A stretch of 64,000 bases of DNA from Marinobacter caseinilyticus (lineage in GTDB: Bacteria; Pseudomonadota; Gammaproteobacteria; Pseudomonadales; Oleiphilaceae): assembly GCF_011074955.1 (NCBI RefSeq), contig NZ_WUQJ01000018.1, positions 1 to 64,000 on the forward strand, read 5' to 3'. Below are positions 42,478 through 51,725 of the stretch, piece by piece (positions within the stretch are counted from its first letter, which is position 1; each line of letters starts with the position of its first letter). Both the position numbers and the translations under genes were made by a program. Below the pieces are notes generated by a model. The model had not been told where the DNA came from. It made no database searches and was given only the letters and a program-made list of their open reading frames with translations.

Positions 42478-43701
42478 ATGCCATCACCGTTATTACCGTC
42501 AAGCCCCTCGCCTGAGATTCAAGGCGCTGCGGCAGAACCATCGTCAAAACCCTCGCGGGTAGACAGTGGACGCCGAGAATTTGAGTCTGTGTCACGACAG
42601 GAGCAGGACCGACTTGAGCGTCGCCGTAACGACAGTGGGGCGGCCGGTGCGCAGGACCGTCAGCCGGTTGAGCCTGACCAGAAAGATCAGGCGATGGCCA
42701 GCGGCAGTCAGCCGTTGCCGCCTGCGGAGCAAATACCCGAACAAGTGCTGGAGCAGCAGCGCGCCGCAGACGCCGGAGACACAGCCCTGTTGGTAGGGGC
42801 CGACAATGAAGTCGCCAGCGACACGGTGATGCCATCCGAAATCGCCTTTACCTTTGCTGATCTACAGGCGCTGGTGAATAACCCGGAAGAGCCTCTGCCG
42901 ATAGGCGGTCAACGCTTGAACCCCATGATAACCCCGGCACAAGCGCCAACAGCCTTGCCGGCCGCCTCAGCGGCTGCACAGCCGCTGTTCTCGATTCCCG
43001 GACAAACCCCTGTCGCTGGCGCACTCAGGAGTGTGGTGGCCGGGGCAGCGGCCATGACGCCAGGCAAGGGATCGTCATCGCTGGAATCGGGCAGTCGTTT
43101 AACCGAGGGTCTGTTAACGACACTGACGGCTGACAGCAAGAGTGCCGATAGCAGTTTAGCCGCCGTCGCCAGTCGTTTTCAGGGCGCATTAGAGGTGGCC
43201 AGCCAAGCCTTGAACACTACGCCGGGACCAAAAGGCCTTGAGGGTTCAGTTCCGCTGCAAAGTTATGCCACCAGCATTGATCTTCCTGTCGGTCATGCCG
43301 AGTGGGGCGATAAGTTAATGGGTAAGCTGGCCTGGCTGGCAACTCAAAAAATGTCGGTGGCTGAAATACACGTGACTCCACCTGACATGGGGCCACTGGA
43401 GGTGCGCGTCCAGGTTCAGCATGATCAGGCGGCTATTACGGTTCATGCCTCCAATTCGGCCGTTCGTGACCAGTTGGAGATGCACAGCCATCGACTCCGG
43501 GACATGCTCAGCGAGCAGGGTCTTGGATTGGAGCGTTTCGATGTATCGGACTCCTCTTCGCGATCGGGTGGCGATCGAGACGAAGCTCCGGCGGATGGCT
43601 CGGATATTGCCGGAGCCCTGGCGGATGGCGAGGACGTTCCTGGTAGTACCTCGGGGAACATGGATCTGAGTTGGAGCGGCGAACTGGACGTATATGCCTG
43701 A
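42478..43701 (+). CDS. fliK: Flagellar hook-length control protein FliK
   Basis: This 407-residue protein has a low-complexity Pro/Gln/Ala-rich N-terminal ruler region and a C-terminal hook-length (Flg_hook) domain. The domain includes EIHVTPPDMGPLEVRVQVQ, then ITVHASNSAVRDQLEMHSHRLRDML. It is exported and switches the export gate from hook to filament substrates. It follows the Hpt gene by 213 bases and has its own sigma-54 promoter. Confidence 0.92.
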   Translation: MPSPLLPSSPSPEIQGAAAEPSSKPSRVDSGRREFESVSRQEQDRLERRRNDSGAAGAQDRQPVEPDQKDQAMASGSQPLPPAEQIPEQVLEQQRAADAGDTALLVGADNEVASDTVMPSEIAFTFADLQALVNNPEEPLPIGGQRLNPMITPAQAPTALPAASAAAQPLFSIPGQTPVAGALRSVVAGAAAMTPGKGSSSLESGSRLTEGLLTTLTADSKSADSSLAAVASRFQGALEVASQALNTTPGPKGLEGSVPLQSYATSIDLPVGHAEWGDKLMGKLAWLATQKMSVAEIHVTPPDMGPLEVRVQVQHDQAAITVHASNSAVRDQLEMHSHRLRDMLSEQGLGLERFDVSDSSSRSGGDRDEAPADGSDIAGALADGEDVPGSTSGNMDLSWSGELDVYA

Positions 43702-43991
43702 ATGTTGCCAAGGCTATTCACATCAACCACACCCTGAATTCCTGACCCCGAAATCGTTTACTTAATGCCATGCCGGACCGTGATACGTGAGTCGATCAGC
43801 GGTCCCGGCTTGACCCTGATCCAATCGGCAGGGCTTTATAAATCGCGCTTTCTGCGGTTCCCGCTTTGCCCGCACCCCTGGCTGACGCTAAACTGTTGAG
43901 TTGAATCAAGGTTCCGTTCAATCTGGCCCGACCTTTGCATCAACCCCTGTGATCAACGACACTGTTGACGAATTAATGACAGAAGCGATTT
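43702..43991. other. 290-base leader between fliK and fliL
   Basis: No gene is present. The sigma-54 promoter of the fliL operon lies at 43924-43940. The remainder has no clear terminator for fliK. Confidence 0.6.
43924..43940 (+). promoter_or_regulatory. Sigma-54 promoter of the fliL operon
   Basis: TGGCCCGACCTTTGCAT has GG (43925-43926) and GC (43937-43938) exactly 10 bases apart and matches the -24 TGGC and -12 TTTGCA elements. It lies about 52 bases upstream of fliL. Confidence 0.87.
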
Positions 43992-44486
43992 ATGGCTGAC
44001 AATGACGCACCGGCTGCGGCCCCGAAAAAAAGTAAACTCAAGCTCATTCTGCTGCTGACAACCGTGGTTGTGCTGGCGATAGGGCTGTCTATTGCAGGCA
44101 CACTCTGGTTCCTGAACGGAGCGGACGATGACGTCGAGATGCCAGTGGAAGCTGCAGAGGTGGTTTTCGAGCCGAGTCAATATTACGTCATTGATAAACC
44201 GTTGGTTGCGACCCTGAAGAGCGAGGGCCGGCAGCGCTATGTTCAGGTCCATATTGCGTTGGAAGCGACCGATTCGGTTGCGCTGGATGCCGCCAACAAA
44301 CATCTGCCATTACTGCGCAGCCGTTTATTAAGTGTGCTTGGGTCAAAGTCATTTCAGGAGATCCAGACCGTTGCCGGTCGGGACCAATTGATTGGCGATC
44401 TTTTGACAACGGTGAATCAGGTATTGGAGCGGGAAGGGGAACCGCCGGTGCAGAGCATTCTGTTTCGGAACTATGTATTGCAGTAG
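43992..44486 (+). CDS. fliL: Flagellar basal body-associated protein FliL
   Basis: This 164-residue protein has a cytoplasmic N-tail rich in Lys/Ala, one membrane span (residues about 17-40, LILLLTTVVVLAIGLSIAG) and a periplasmic domain ending in ILFRNYVLQ, a typical FliL terminus. FliL forms a ring around the stators and supports motor function. It is the first gene of fliLMNOPQR-flhB. Confidence 0.93.
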   Translation: MADNDAPAAAPKKSKLKLILLLTTVVVLAIGLSIAGTLWFLNGADDDVEMPVEAAEVVFEPSQYYVIDKPLVATLKSEGRQRYVQVHIALEATDSVALDAANKHLPLLRSRLLSVLGSKSFQEIQTVAGRDQLIGDLLTTVNQVLEREGEPPVQSILFRNYVLQ

Positions 44487-44573
44487 TGGTGGTTGGACAC
44501 AGGGGCCTGCTTAAAGCAACCCCGGCCAAACGTATCCCCGATATCGGGCTGACGCTGACGAGCAGGAAAACGT

Positions 44574-45563
44574 ATGCAGGATTTACTGTCACAGGATGAA
44601 ATCGATGCCCTTCTTCACGGTGTGGATGATGGCGATATCGACACCTATGACGACGTTGATGACACCGGAATAAAAGAATACGACCTGGCCAGTCAGGACC
44701 GGATTGTCCGTGGCCGAATGCCGACGCTTGAGATGATCAACGAGCGCTTTGCCCGTTATACTCGTATCAGCCTGTTCAACCTGCTGCGACGCAATGCCGA
44801 CGTATCCACCGGCGGCGTGCAGATCATGAAGTTTGGCGAATATATCCACACCCTGTACGTACCCACAAGCCTGAATCTGGTCAAGGTCAGACCGCTTCGG
44901 GGCACCGGCCTGTTTATCCTGGACGCCAAGCTGGTTTTTAAACTGGTGGATAATTTCTTTGGAGGTGAGGGGCGTCACGCCAAAATCGAAGGCCGTGAAT
45001 TTACCCCGACAGAAACCCGTATCGTTCAAATGGTGTTGAATCAGGTTTTTCACGATATGGCCGAAGCCTGGCAGGCCGTATTAAAAGTTGATTTCGAATA
45101 CCTCAGCTCCGAGGTCAATCCGGCCATGGCGAACATCGTCAGCCCCAGCGAAGTGGTGGTCATCAGTACCTTCCACATTGAGCTGGACGGCGGTGGGGGC
45201 GAACTCCATATGGCGCTGCCATACTCCATGATTGAGCCAATCCGGGACATACTGGACGCCGGCGTACAGAGTGATATCGACGACGTGGATGAGCGCTGGG
45301 TGAACGCCCTGCAGGAAGACATCAAAGACGTCAGTGTGCCGATCAACTCGACCCTCTGTCGACGTCGGGTATCCCTGAGAGAGGTCGCCAAGTTTAAAGA
45401 GGGCGACATTATTCCAGTGAACTTGCCGGACCTGTTGACCATCACCGCCAATGGCATCCCGGTATACGACGGTACCTTGGGTACCCGGGATGGCAAGCTC
45501 GCAATCAAAATTTCCGGCCGGTCGAAGCAGCCGGTCGCTCGAAAACAACTGAAAGTAAGGTAG
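44574..45563 (+). CDS. fliM: Flagellar motor switch protein FliM
   Basis: This 329-residue C-ring protein has the N-terminal CheY-P-binding peptide LSQDEIDALLHGV, the middle CheC-like domain with GGxG-type motifs (e.g. VDNFFGGEGRHAKIEGREFT), and a C-terminal SpoA domain shared with FliN. It receives CheY-P and reverses rotation. AGGAAA lies before ATG 44574. It is followed by fliN after only six bases. Confidence 0.96.
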   Translation: MQDLLSQDEIDALLHGVDDGDIDTYDDVDDTGIKEYDLASQDRIVRGRMPTLEMINERFARYTRISLFNLLRRNADVSTGGVQIMKFGEYIHTLYVPTSLNLVKVRPLRGTGLFILDAKLVFKLVDNFFGGEGRHAKIEGREFTPTETRIVQMVLNQVFHDMAEAWQAVLKVDFEYLSSEVNPAMANIVSPSEVVVISTFHIELDGGGGELHMALPYSMIEPIRDILDAGVQSDIDDVDERWVNALQEDIKDVSVPINSTLCRRRVSLREVAKFKEGDIIPVNLPDLLTITANGIPVYDGTLGTRDGKLAIKISGRSKQPVARKQLKVR

Positions 45564-45569
45564 GGCGCA

Positions 45570-46100
45570 ATGGCTGACGACGACAAGAAAGGCAATCGGG
45601 AGCTGAGTGAAGACGAAAAGCTTGCTGCGGAGTGGGAAGCTGCAATGGGGGAGTCCGGGGGTGCTGACGATAGCGATGAGTCGTCGGATGGCACTGGTGG
45701 CCGTGATGACGAGTGGGCCGCCGCCATGGACGAAGCCGGTGAAGGCGATAAGAAAAACAGCAAACAGACCAAGGTCCAGACAGCGCCCATGGAAGAGTTT
45801 GATGACGTGATCGCTGACTCGAAAGGCAGCAGCTCGTCGCCTGATCTGGATGTGATTCTGGATATACCGGTTACGATTTCCATGGAAGTCGGCAACACTC
45901 AAATACCCATCCGAAATCTGCTGCAGCTCAACCAGGGTTCTGTGATTGAGCTGGATCGCCTCGCCGGCGAGCCACTGGATGTTCTGGTCAATGGCACGTT
46001 GATCGCCCATGGCGAGGTGGTCATGGTCAATGAAAAATTCGGTATTCGCCTGACGGACGTTATCAGCCCGGGCGAGCGCATCAAACGGTTGTCAAAGTAG
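45570..46100 (+). CDS. fliN: Flagellar motor switch protein FliN
   Basis: This 176-residue protein has an acidic, low-complexity N-terminal half (GESGGADDSDESSDG) and a C-terminal SpoA domain with VILDIPVTISMEVG, then IRNLLQLNQGSVIELDRLAGEPLDVLVNG (45930-46000). It forms the base of the C ring and interacts with FliH during export. The N-terminal extension is longer than in many FliN proteins, although Pseudomonas FliN is also extended. Confidence 0.94.
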   Translation: MADDDKKGNRELSEDEKLAAEWEAAMGESGGADDSDESSDGTGGRDDEWAAAMDEAGEGDKKNSKQTKVQTAPMEEFDDVIADSKGSSSSPDLDVILDIPVTISMEVGNTQIPIRNLLQLNQGSVIELDRLAGEPLDVLVNGTLIAHGEVVMVNEKFGIRLTDVISPGERIKRLSK

Positions 46101-46102
46101 CC

Positions 46103-46621
46103 ATGGCGGTTATCGTTACCCCATCCCGGCAAGGTCGACATTATCGGGCAGCGATCACAGCGAGCCTGCTGTTGTTGTCTGCCAGGGCAGCCGGGGACAC
46201 ACCCGCTGATTTGAGTCCCAGTGAAACTGCGACCGCAGCAACCAGCACCGGTCCCGACACCCTGATGTCGATGGCGACTCTGGGGATCGGTTTGTTGGTG
46301 GTGCTGGGCTTGATCTTCGCCTGTGCCTGGCTGGTCCGGCGCATGAATGGCCTGAGTGGTATGAACTCCGGCGCCATGAAAGTGGTGTCGGTGATGGCTT
46401 TGGGTACCCGTGAACGGATCGCGTTGGTGGATGTGGGGGGCACACAGATTTTACTCGGTATTACTCCGTCCACCATTCGTACCCTGCATGTGTTTGATGA
46501 GCCGGTGGTAAAGCCGGGCGACGCCGGCAACAGTGACTTTGCGCGCCGCTTACAGGGCATGATCGGGCGTCAGTGGAAACCGGAGAAGGCCGCGGCTAAA
46601 CCACCCGGTGATGCGTCATGA
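46103..46621 (+). CDS. fliO: Flagellar biosynthetic protein FliO
   Basis: This 172-residue protein has one or two N-terminal hydrophobic segments (residues about 15-32 and 52-76, with the [20 protein letters not shown] core). A cytoplasmic domain follows, starting [21 protein letters not shown], the FliO signature. FliO helps the FliP ring form. Its stop overlaps the fliP ATG. Confidence 0.88.
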   Translation: MAVIVTPSRQGRHYRAAITASLLLLSARAAGDTPADLSPSETATAATSTGPDTLMSMATLGIGLLVVLGLIFACAWLVRRMNGLSGMNSGAMKVVSVMALGTRERIALVDVGGTQILLGITPSTIRTLHVFDEPVVKPGDAGNSDFARRLQGMIGRQWKPEKAAAKPPGDAS

Positions 46622-47376
46622 TCCGGTGGATGGCCCGCTACAGCGGCGTGCTGGTGGTGTTGGCTGTGTTTTTTGCGCCGGCGGCGCTGGCGGACATACC
46701 CGGCATCCCGGCGCTTAAAGTAACCCCGGGCGACGGTGAGGGCGCTCAGGAATACACCGTCACCCTGCAGATCCTGGCGTTGATGACCGCGCTGACCTTC
46801 CTGCCTGCGATGCTGATGATGATGACATCGTTCACCCGCATCATTGTCGTGTTTGCAATCTTGCGGCAAGCCTTGGGTCTGCAGTCGACCCCGTCCAACC
46901 AGATCATTCTGGGGCTGACGTTGTTTCTCACCATATTTATCATGAAACCGGTATTTGAAGAGTCCAACCGGCTGGCGTTGCAGCCCTATCTGCAAGAAGA
47001 AGTGTCCTCCATGGAAGCGGTTGAACTGGCCACCCGGCCTTTTCGAACGTTTATGCTGGCCCAGACCCGGGAGGACGATCTGGCGTTGTTCATGCGCATT
47101 GCCGACGAGCAGTATGATACGCCCGAGGCGGTATCGTTCTGGATTCTGATGCCGGCGTTTGTGACCAGTGAGCTCAAGACGGCGTTCCAGATAGGCTTCA
47201 TACTGTTCATACCGTTTTTGATCATCGATATGGTGGTTGCAAGCGTGTTGATGGCAATGGGTATGATGATGCTGTCACCGATCATTATCTCGTTGCCATT
47301 CAAGATAATGCTGTTTGTGCTGGTGGATGGTTGGGCGCTGGTCATTGGCACGTTGGCAGCCAGCTATGGCATATAG
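46618..47376 (+). CDS. fliP: Flagellar export gate protein FliP
   Basis: This 252-residue protein has a signal-peptide-like N-terminus ([15 protein letters not shown] before DIPGIP). The conserved export-gate core includes [37 protein letters not shown], and the end [23 protein letters not shown] (47230-47300). FliP with FliQ and FliR forms the pore of the export gate. ATG 46618 overlaps the fliO stop. Confidence 0.95.
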   Translation: MIRWMARYSGVLVVLAVFFAPAALADIPGIPALKVTPGDGEGAQEYTVTLQILALMTALTFLPAMLMMMTSFTRIIVVFAILRQALGLQSTPSNQIILGLTLFLTIFIMKPVFEESNRLALQPYLQEEVSSMEAVELATRPFRTFMLAQTREDDLALFMRIADEQYDTPEAVSFWILMPAFVTSELKTAFQIGFILFIPFLIIDMVVASVLMAMGMMMLSPIIISLPFKIMLFVLVDGWALVIGTLAASYGI

Positions 47377-47403
47377 CGACCCGAACGAGGGAGGGGTGGC
47401 GAC

Positions 47404-47673
47404 ATGACGCCGGAGACCGTAATCGACATTATGCGCGAAGCCTTGTGGCTGATTGTGTTGTTGGCGGCCGTGATCATTGGGCCGGGTCTGGTGGTTGGCC
47501 TGATTGTCAGTACCTTTCAGGCGGCGACCCAAATCAACGAGCAGACTCTGAGTTTCCTGCCCCGGTTATTGGTGACCCTGATTGCCATCATTGTGGGAGG
47601 CCCCTGGATGCTCACTCAATTGATAGACCACGCCACAAACCTGTTTTCCCGAATTCCCTTCCTCATTGGTTGA
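47404..47673 (+). CDS. fliQ: Flagellar export gate protein FliQ
   Basis: This 89-residue protein is two membrane helices: TPETVIDIMREALWLIVLLA, then FQAATQINEQTLSFLPRLL, the FliQ signature. It is part of the FliPQR export gate. A good start at ATG 47404 follows GAGGGGTGGCGAC. Confidence 0.94.
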   Translation: MTPETVIDIMREALWLIVLLAAVIIGPGLVVGLIVSTFQAATQINEQTLSFLPRLLVTLIAIIVGGPWMLTQLIDHATNLFSRIPFLIG

Positions 47674-47678
47674 CCCAC

Positions 47679-48461
47679 ATGCCTTTTGAGCTCGGTGCGG
47701 ACATGATCGGCCAATGGGTCGGCCAGCATTTGTGGCCGCTGTTTCGCATCGCCAGTTTCATGATGGTGATTCCCTTTATTGGCACTCAGCTGGTACCGGC
47801 CCGGATCCGGCTTGGCCTGGCGTTGCTGATCACGCTTCTGGTCGTGCCGTTGCTGGGAGACGTACCACGCGTTGAGGCCCTCAATGCCGAAGCCGTGGTG
47901 ATCACATTGCAGCAAATACTCATTGGCATTGGGTTGGGTTTCACTTTGACTGCGCTGTTCCAGCTTTTTGTGGTGGCCGGCCAGATGATCGCGAGCCAGA
48001 TGGGGCTCGGTTTCGCCAACATGGCGGACCCTGCAAACGGGGTGACCGTTCCGGTGTTGTCGCAGTTTTATTCCATTACCGTGACCCTGCTTTACCTAGC
48101 CATGAATGGCCATCTGGTCGCCTTTGAGGTGTTTCTGGAGAGTTTTCGGACCCTGCCGATTGGCGTGAATGGCCTGGGCTCAGAGGGGCTGTGGGCACTG
48201 ACTCACCACGTTAGCTGGATCTTCGTCTCGGCCATGCTGCTGGCGTTGCCAGCGGTGACTGCCGTCTTAATCGTCAATATTTCGTTCGGTGTCATGACCC
48301 GTGCGGCCCCGCAAATGAACATATTCGCGCTCGGTTTCCCCATTGGCCTGATGTTCGGCCTGTTTTCGATCTGGGTGCTGCAGGCGAATTTCCTGCCGCA
48401 CTTCCAGCAATACGCTGAAGAAACCTTTGCTTTTATGCGTCAACTGCAGGGCCAACCGTAA
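47679..48461 (+). CDS. fliR: Flagellar export gate protein FliR
   Basis: This 260-residue membrane protein has about six helices and the FliR markers FRIASFMMVIPFIGTQLVPARIRL (47738-47810) and GLGFANMADPANGVTVPVLSQFY. ATG 47679 is the start by homology. The frame is open far upstream, but that part only shadows fliP and fliQ. It completes the FliPQR gate. The stop overlaps the flhB ATG (TAATG). Confidence 0.94.
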   Translation: MPFELGADMIGQWVGQHLWPLFRIASFMMVIPFIGTQLVPARIRLGLALLITLLVVPLLGDVPRVEALNAEAVVITLQQILIGIGLGFTLTALFQLFVVAGQMIASQMGLGFANMADPANGVTVPVLSQFYSITVTLLYLAMNGHLVAFEVFLESFRTLPIGVNGLGSEGLWALTHHVSWIFVSAMLLALPAVTAVLIVNISFGVMTRAAPQMNIFALGFPIGLMFGLFSIWVLQANFLPHFQQYAEETFAFMRQLQGQP

Positions 48462-49597
48462 TGGCTGAAGATGACGACAACAGTCAGGAGAAAACCGAAG
48501 AGGCCACCCCCCGACGACTTGAAAAATCCCGGGAAGAGGGCCAGACCGCGCGCTCGAAGGAGCTGGCTACGATGTCGGTGTTGCTGGCCGGTGCGGGTGG
48601 GTTGTTGATGTTCGGGGCCAGTTTGGGTGAGGCCCTGGCAGACATCATGCGGGAGAACTTTACGCTCGACCGGGCGACGCTTTTTGACACCCGGACCATG
48701 AGCCTGCACCTGCTGGATTCGGCCGTGGAAGCGGCGTCGGCGCTGTCGCCAATCATGCTGGTCTTGTTTGTCGCCGCCTTTATCGGTCCCATTGGCATCG
48801 GTGGCCTGCTGTTCAGCGGTAAAGCAATCGCACCGAAACTGAATCGCATGGACCCACTGAAGGGCCTGAAGCGCATGTTTTCCATGCGGTCCCTGATGGA
48901 GTTGGTGAAGGCCGTCGCCAAGGTGGCGCTGGTGATGATTATCGCCCTGCTGATTCTCGATATTCGTACCGAGGACCTGCTGAATATCTCCGAGGAACCG
49001 GCGATTCCGGCGATGGCCCACGTACTTTGGACCCTGGGTTGGAGCTTCTTTCTATTGGCTTGCGCCACCATAGTGATTGCGATTATTGATGTTCCATTCC
49101 AGATCTTCGACCATCAGAAAAAACTGCGCATGACCAAGCAGGAGGTCAAAGACGAGTTCAAGGATTCGGAAGGCAAGCCGGAAGTGAAAGGCCGTATTCG
49201 CCAGCTGCAACGGGAGATGGCCCAGCGCAGAATGATGCAGGACGTACCCGGTGCCGACGTGGTGATCACCAACCCCAGTCACTACGCGGTGGCCCTCAAG
49301 TATAACCAGGCCTCGATGGCGGCGCCGATTGTCGTCGCCAAAGGCGTGGACGAAACCGCGTTCAAGATCATGGAGATTGCCCGCGAACACAAAGTGGATA
49401 TCCTGCGCACACCGCCGCTTACCCGGGCGGTCTATCACAACACCGATATCGGCGGGGAGATACCTGACGGCCTCTATATGGCCATCGCCCAGGTTCTGGC
49501 CTATCTGTTTCAACTCCGGCAGTTTCGGCGTGGGGGCGGACCCAAACCCGGAATGCCGGAACTCCCGATCCCGAGCGATTTGCGCCGGGATATCTAA
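48461..49597 (+). CDS. flhB: Flagellar export substrate-switch protein FlhB (NPSH site)
   Basis: This 378-residue protein has four membrane helices in the N-terminal half and a cytoplasmic autocleavage domain. The conserved N-terminus is SQEKTEEATPRRLEKSREEGQ. The cleavage site reads VITNPSHYAVALKY: Asn271-Pro272-Ser273-His274, where nearly all FlhB/SctU proteins have NPTH. The site is otherwise intact, so cleavage after Asn is probably kept, and Ser for Thr is conservative. It switches export specificity with FliK. Here it ends the fliL operon. Confidence 0.93.
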   Translation: MAEDDDNSQEKTEEATPRRLEKSREEGQTARSKELATMSVLLAGAGGLLMFGASLGEALADIMRENFTLDRATLFDTRTMSLHLLDSAVEAASALSPIMLVLFVAAFIGPIGIGGLLFSGKAIAPKLNRMDPLKGLKRMFSMRSLMELVKAVAKVALVMIIALLILDIRTEDLLNISEEPAIPAMAHVLWTLGWSFFLLACATIVIAIIDVPFQIFDHQKKLRMTKQEVKDEFKDSEGKPEVKGRIRQLQREMAQRRMMQDVPGADVVITNPSHYAVALKYNQASMAAPIVVAKGVDETAFKIMEIAREHKVDILRTPPLTRAVYHNTDIGGEIPDGLYMAIAQVLAYLFQLRQFRRGGGPKPGMPELPIPSDLRRDI

Positions 49598-49604
49598 CGC
49601 TGTC

Positions 49605-50486
49605 TCAAACGCGATCGGCTGGTGGAAGGCCTGTTGGGCCACTTGCAGCCAGAATTCGGATCAACGGTGTTTCCCGGCTTTGCGGAATGGCCAGTCTGCC
49701 GTAAAAATGTTCCGGATTGTGCGCGGTCACCTGTTGGAATCCTTGCCGGAGAAGGTGCGTTTCAGCAGCTTCCCCGGATTCGAAGTGAAAGCTCACCTGA
49801 CTGCTCGTCATTCTCCCAAGTACCCGTGCGCATGCGTTTAAGCTCGCGCGCAGCAGCGGCTGTGGCGGTATCAGGTAAGTTTCTGAGAGATAAAGCGAGC
49901 CTGCCCGCTCGGCCATGACGGCGCCCAGTCGGCGCCAGAAACGTTCAATTACCGGTAAGGGAAAGTAGCTGGTCAGGCCTTCGGTAATGATGATCACCGG
50001 CCGAGCGGGCTCAAATACCCTGGCCACGACTGCTTCCAGCGTCTGGTCACCGGATTCTGCCAGAATATCGATCGGCGTGACTTGATGATGGGGCCCCAGG
50101 TGCCCGGTCGCCATCAGGCGTGATGCCTTGCGGGCTGCCATGTCGGGTAAGTCAGCTTCTACCATGTGCAGCTGCGGGTGCCGTTGCCGTAATCGCAAGC
50201 CTCGCGGCGATAGGCCGCAGCCAATTTCAAGCACTTGGGTGATGCCTTCGGCCGCGATTGCCTGATCCGCAAGATGATCAATGATCCGGTGCCGTTGCAG
50301 CAGGAAGGTCCGGATGTTGCCGCCGGTAATCCGCTGGCTGGCGGCCTCAAGGGGCGTCATCAGCGCATAGAGTAAGCGCCCCTGCGTGGTCGCCAGGCTC
50401 TCATCGGCAAGGCCATGGCGGCACCAGACCGCGCCCGTATAGAGCGCGGTGAAGCTGATGCCGGAGCTGTCAGAACGACTCTTCAA
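49605..50486 (-). CDS. Class I SAM-dependent methyltransferase, leucine-carboxyl-methyltransferase-like
   Basis: This 293-residue cytoplasmic enzyme has the SAM-binding motif VLEIGCGLSPRGLRL and the acidic strand motif VEADLPDMAARKA. The later block IIITEGLTSYFPL is typical of the LCM/TcmP-type O-methyltransferases. The probable start is TTG 50486, with GGGGAG about 9 bases upstream, overlapping the end of uraA by 17 bases. Earlier in-frame starts lie deep within uraA. The substrate is unknown. It is the last gene of upp-uraA-methyltransferase, on the strand opposite the flagellar genes. Confidence 0.78.
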   Translation of the reverse strand: MKSRSDSSGISFTALYTGAVWCRHGLADESLATTQGRLLYALMTPLEAASQRITGGNIRTFLLQRHRIIDHLADQAIAAEGITQVLEIGCGLSPRGLRLRQRHPQLHMVEADLPDMAARKASRLMATGHLGPHHQVTPIDILAESGDQTLEAVVARVFEPARPVIIITEGLTSYFPLPVIERFWRRLGAVMAERAGSLYLSETYLIPPQPLLRASLNACARVLGRMTSSQVSFHFESGEAAETHLLRQGFQQVTAHNPEHFYGRLAIPQSRETPLIRILAASGPTGLPPADRV

Positions 50487-51723
50487 GAGTCGCTTCTCCC
50501 CAGGCGGCCTGGCTGCCTGGCAGCGCAAGATTGAGCGCGATGGCGACCAGTCCGCACAGGGCAATGCCTTCCACCTGGCCAACGGCCATGCCTCCAATTC
50601 CGAACACCAGTGTCACGCCCGCGATAATCAGGTTGCGGCGTTCCGAAAAATCAACTTGATGACGGATCAGGGTGTTAAGTCCCACCACTGCAATGGAGCC
50701 GAATAACAGGCACAGAATGCCACCGATGACGGGCACCGGAATGGTCTGGAGGGCAGCACCGAATTTGCCGACAAACGCCAGCACCACAGCGATGGCTGCA
50801 GCCCAGATCATGATCTTTGGATTGAAGTTGCGTGTCAGCATGACGGCGCCGGTCACCTCGGAGTAGGTGGTGTTGGGTGGGCCGCCGAACATTGCTGCGG
50901 TGGTGGTGGCGATGCCGTCACCCAGCAAGGTGCGGTGGAGGCCGGGTTTCTGGATGTAGTTTTTGCCGGTGACATTACCAATCGCCAGAACGTCCCCAAT
51001 GTGTTCGATGGCAGGGGCGATCGCAACCGGGATCATGAATACAATGGCCGACCAGCTGAAGGCCGGTGCCACAAAGTTGGGGACGGCGAACCAGGCGGCC
51101 TCGGTGATGGCTGTGGTATCCAGAATGCCGGCGAATGCGGACAGGACATAACCAACCGCCACGCCAAACATGATCGGCACCAGTCGAAAGATTCCCCGCG
51201 CCCACACGGCGGCCAGGATAGTGACGGCGAGAGAAATCATCGCAATGATGATGGCGGTGTTGTAAGGCACCAGTTCAGCACTGCCATCGCCGGCCCGGCC
51301 AGAGGCCATATTGACCGCAACCGGTGCCAGGCTCAGACCGATCACCATGATGACCGGGCCAATAACAACTGGGGGGAGCAGCCGGTTAATAAAACCGGTG
51401 CCCTTGAGTCTCACTGCGCCACTCAGAACCATATAGAGCACGCCCGCTGCGGCCAGGCCGCCCAGGGTCTCTTCCAGGCCGAACTTTGCCTTGGCGGCGA
51501 TGACCGGTGCAATGAAGGCAAAAGAGGAGGCCAGGAATACCGGCACCTGGCCGCCGGTCACAAGTTGGAAGAGCAGTGTGCCCAGCCCCGCTGTGAATAA
51601 CGCGACGTTAGGGTCAAGGCCCGTGATCAGGGGCATTAATACCAGTGCGCCGAAGGCCACCAGCAACATCTGGGAGCCTGCCAGAGCCTGGCGCCATACG
51701 GGCTCCTGCGAGTTATCCTGCAT
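50470..51723 (-). CDS. uraA: Uracil permease, NCS2 family (UraA-like)
   Basis: This 417-residue inner-membrane transporter has about 14 helices. Family markers are PVFLASSFAFIAP near residue 62, the motif FVAPAFSWSAIVFMIPVAIAPAIEHIG (TM8 with the substrate Glu, 51000-51080), and NTTYSEVTGAVMLTRN. It imports uracil with protons. The upp gene, coding uracil phosphoribosyltransferase, starts on the same strand 2 bases upstream, the classic uracil-salvage pair. The assignment to uracil rather than xanthine rests on that pairing. Confidence 0.92.
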   Translation of the reverse strand: MQDNSQEPVWRQALAGSQMLLVAFGALVLMPLITGLDPNVALFTAGLGTLLFQLVTGGQVPVFLASSFAFIAPVIAAKAKFGLEETLGGLAAAGVLYMVLSGAVRLKGTGFINRLLPPVVIGPVIMVIGLSLAPVAVNMASGRAGDGSAELVPYNTAIIIAMISLAVTILAAVWARGIFRLVPIMFGVAVGYVLSAFAGILDTTAITEAAWFAVPNFVAPAFSWSAIVFMIPVAIAPAIEHIGDVLAIGNVTGKNYIQKPGLHRTLLGDGIATTTAAMFGGPPNTTYSEVTGAVMLTRNFNPKIMIWAAAIAVVLAFVGKFGAALQTIPVPVIGGILCLLFGSIAVVGLNTLIRHQVDFSERRNLIIAGVTLVFGIGGMAVGQVEGIALCGLVAIALNLALPGSQAAWGEATLEESF

Positions 51724-51725
51724 GC

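Noticed and set aside
45050..46010. Two long minus-strand open frames (282 and 309 codons) opposite fliM and fliN
   Set aside because: They lie fully antisense to fliM-fliN, whose domains are intact. Composition (Ser-rich or His/Gln-rich) is typical of shadows of GC-rich genes.
47331..47678. Upstream extension of the fliR frame by 116 codons
   Set aside because: The extension overlaps the end of fliP and all of fliQ and has no FliR homology; ATG 47679 gives a normal FliR length.
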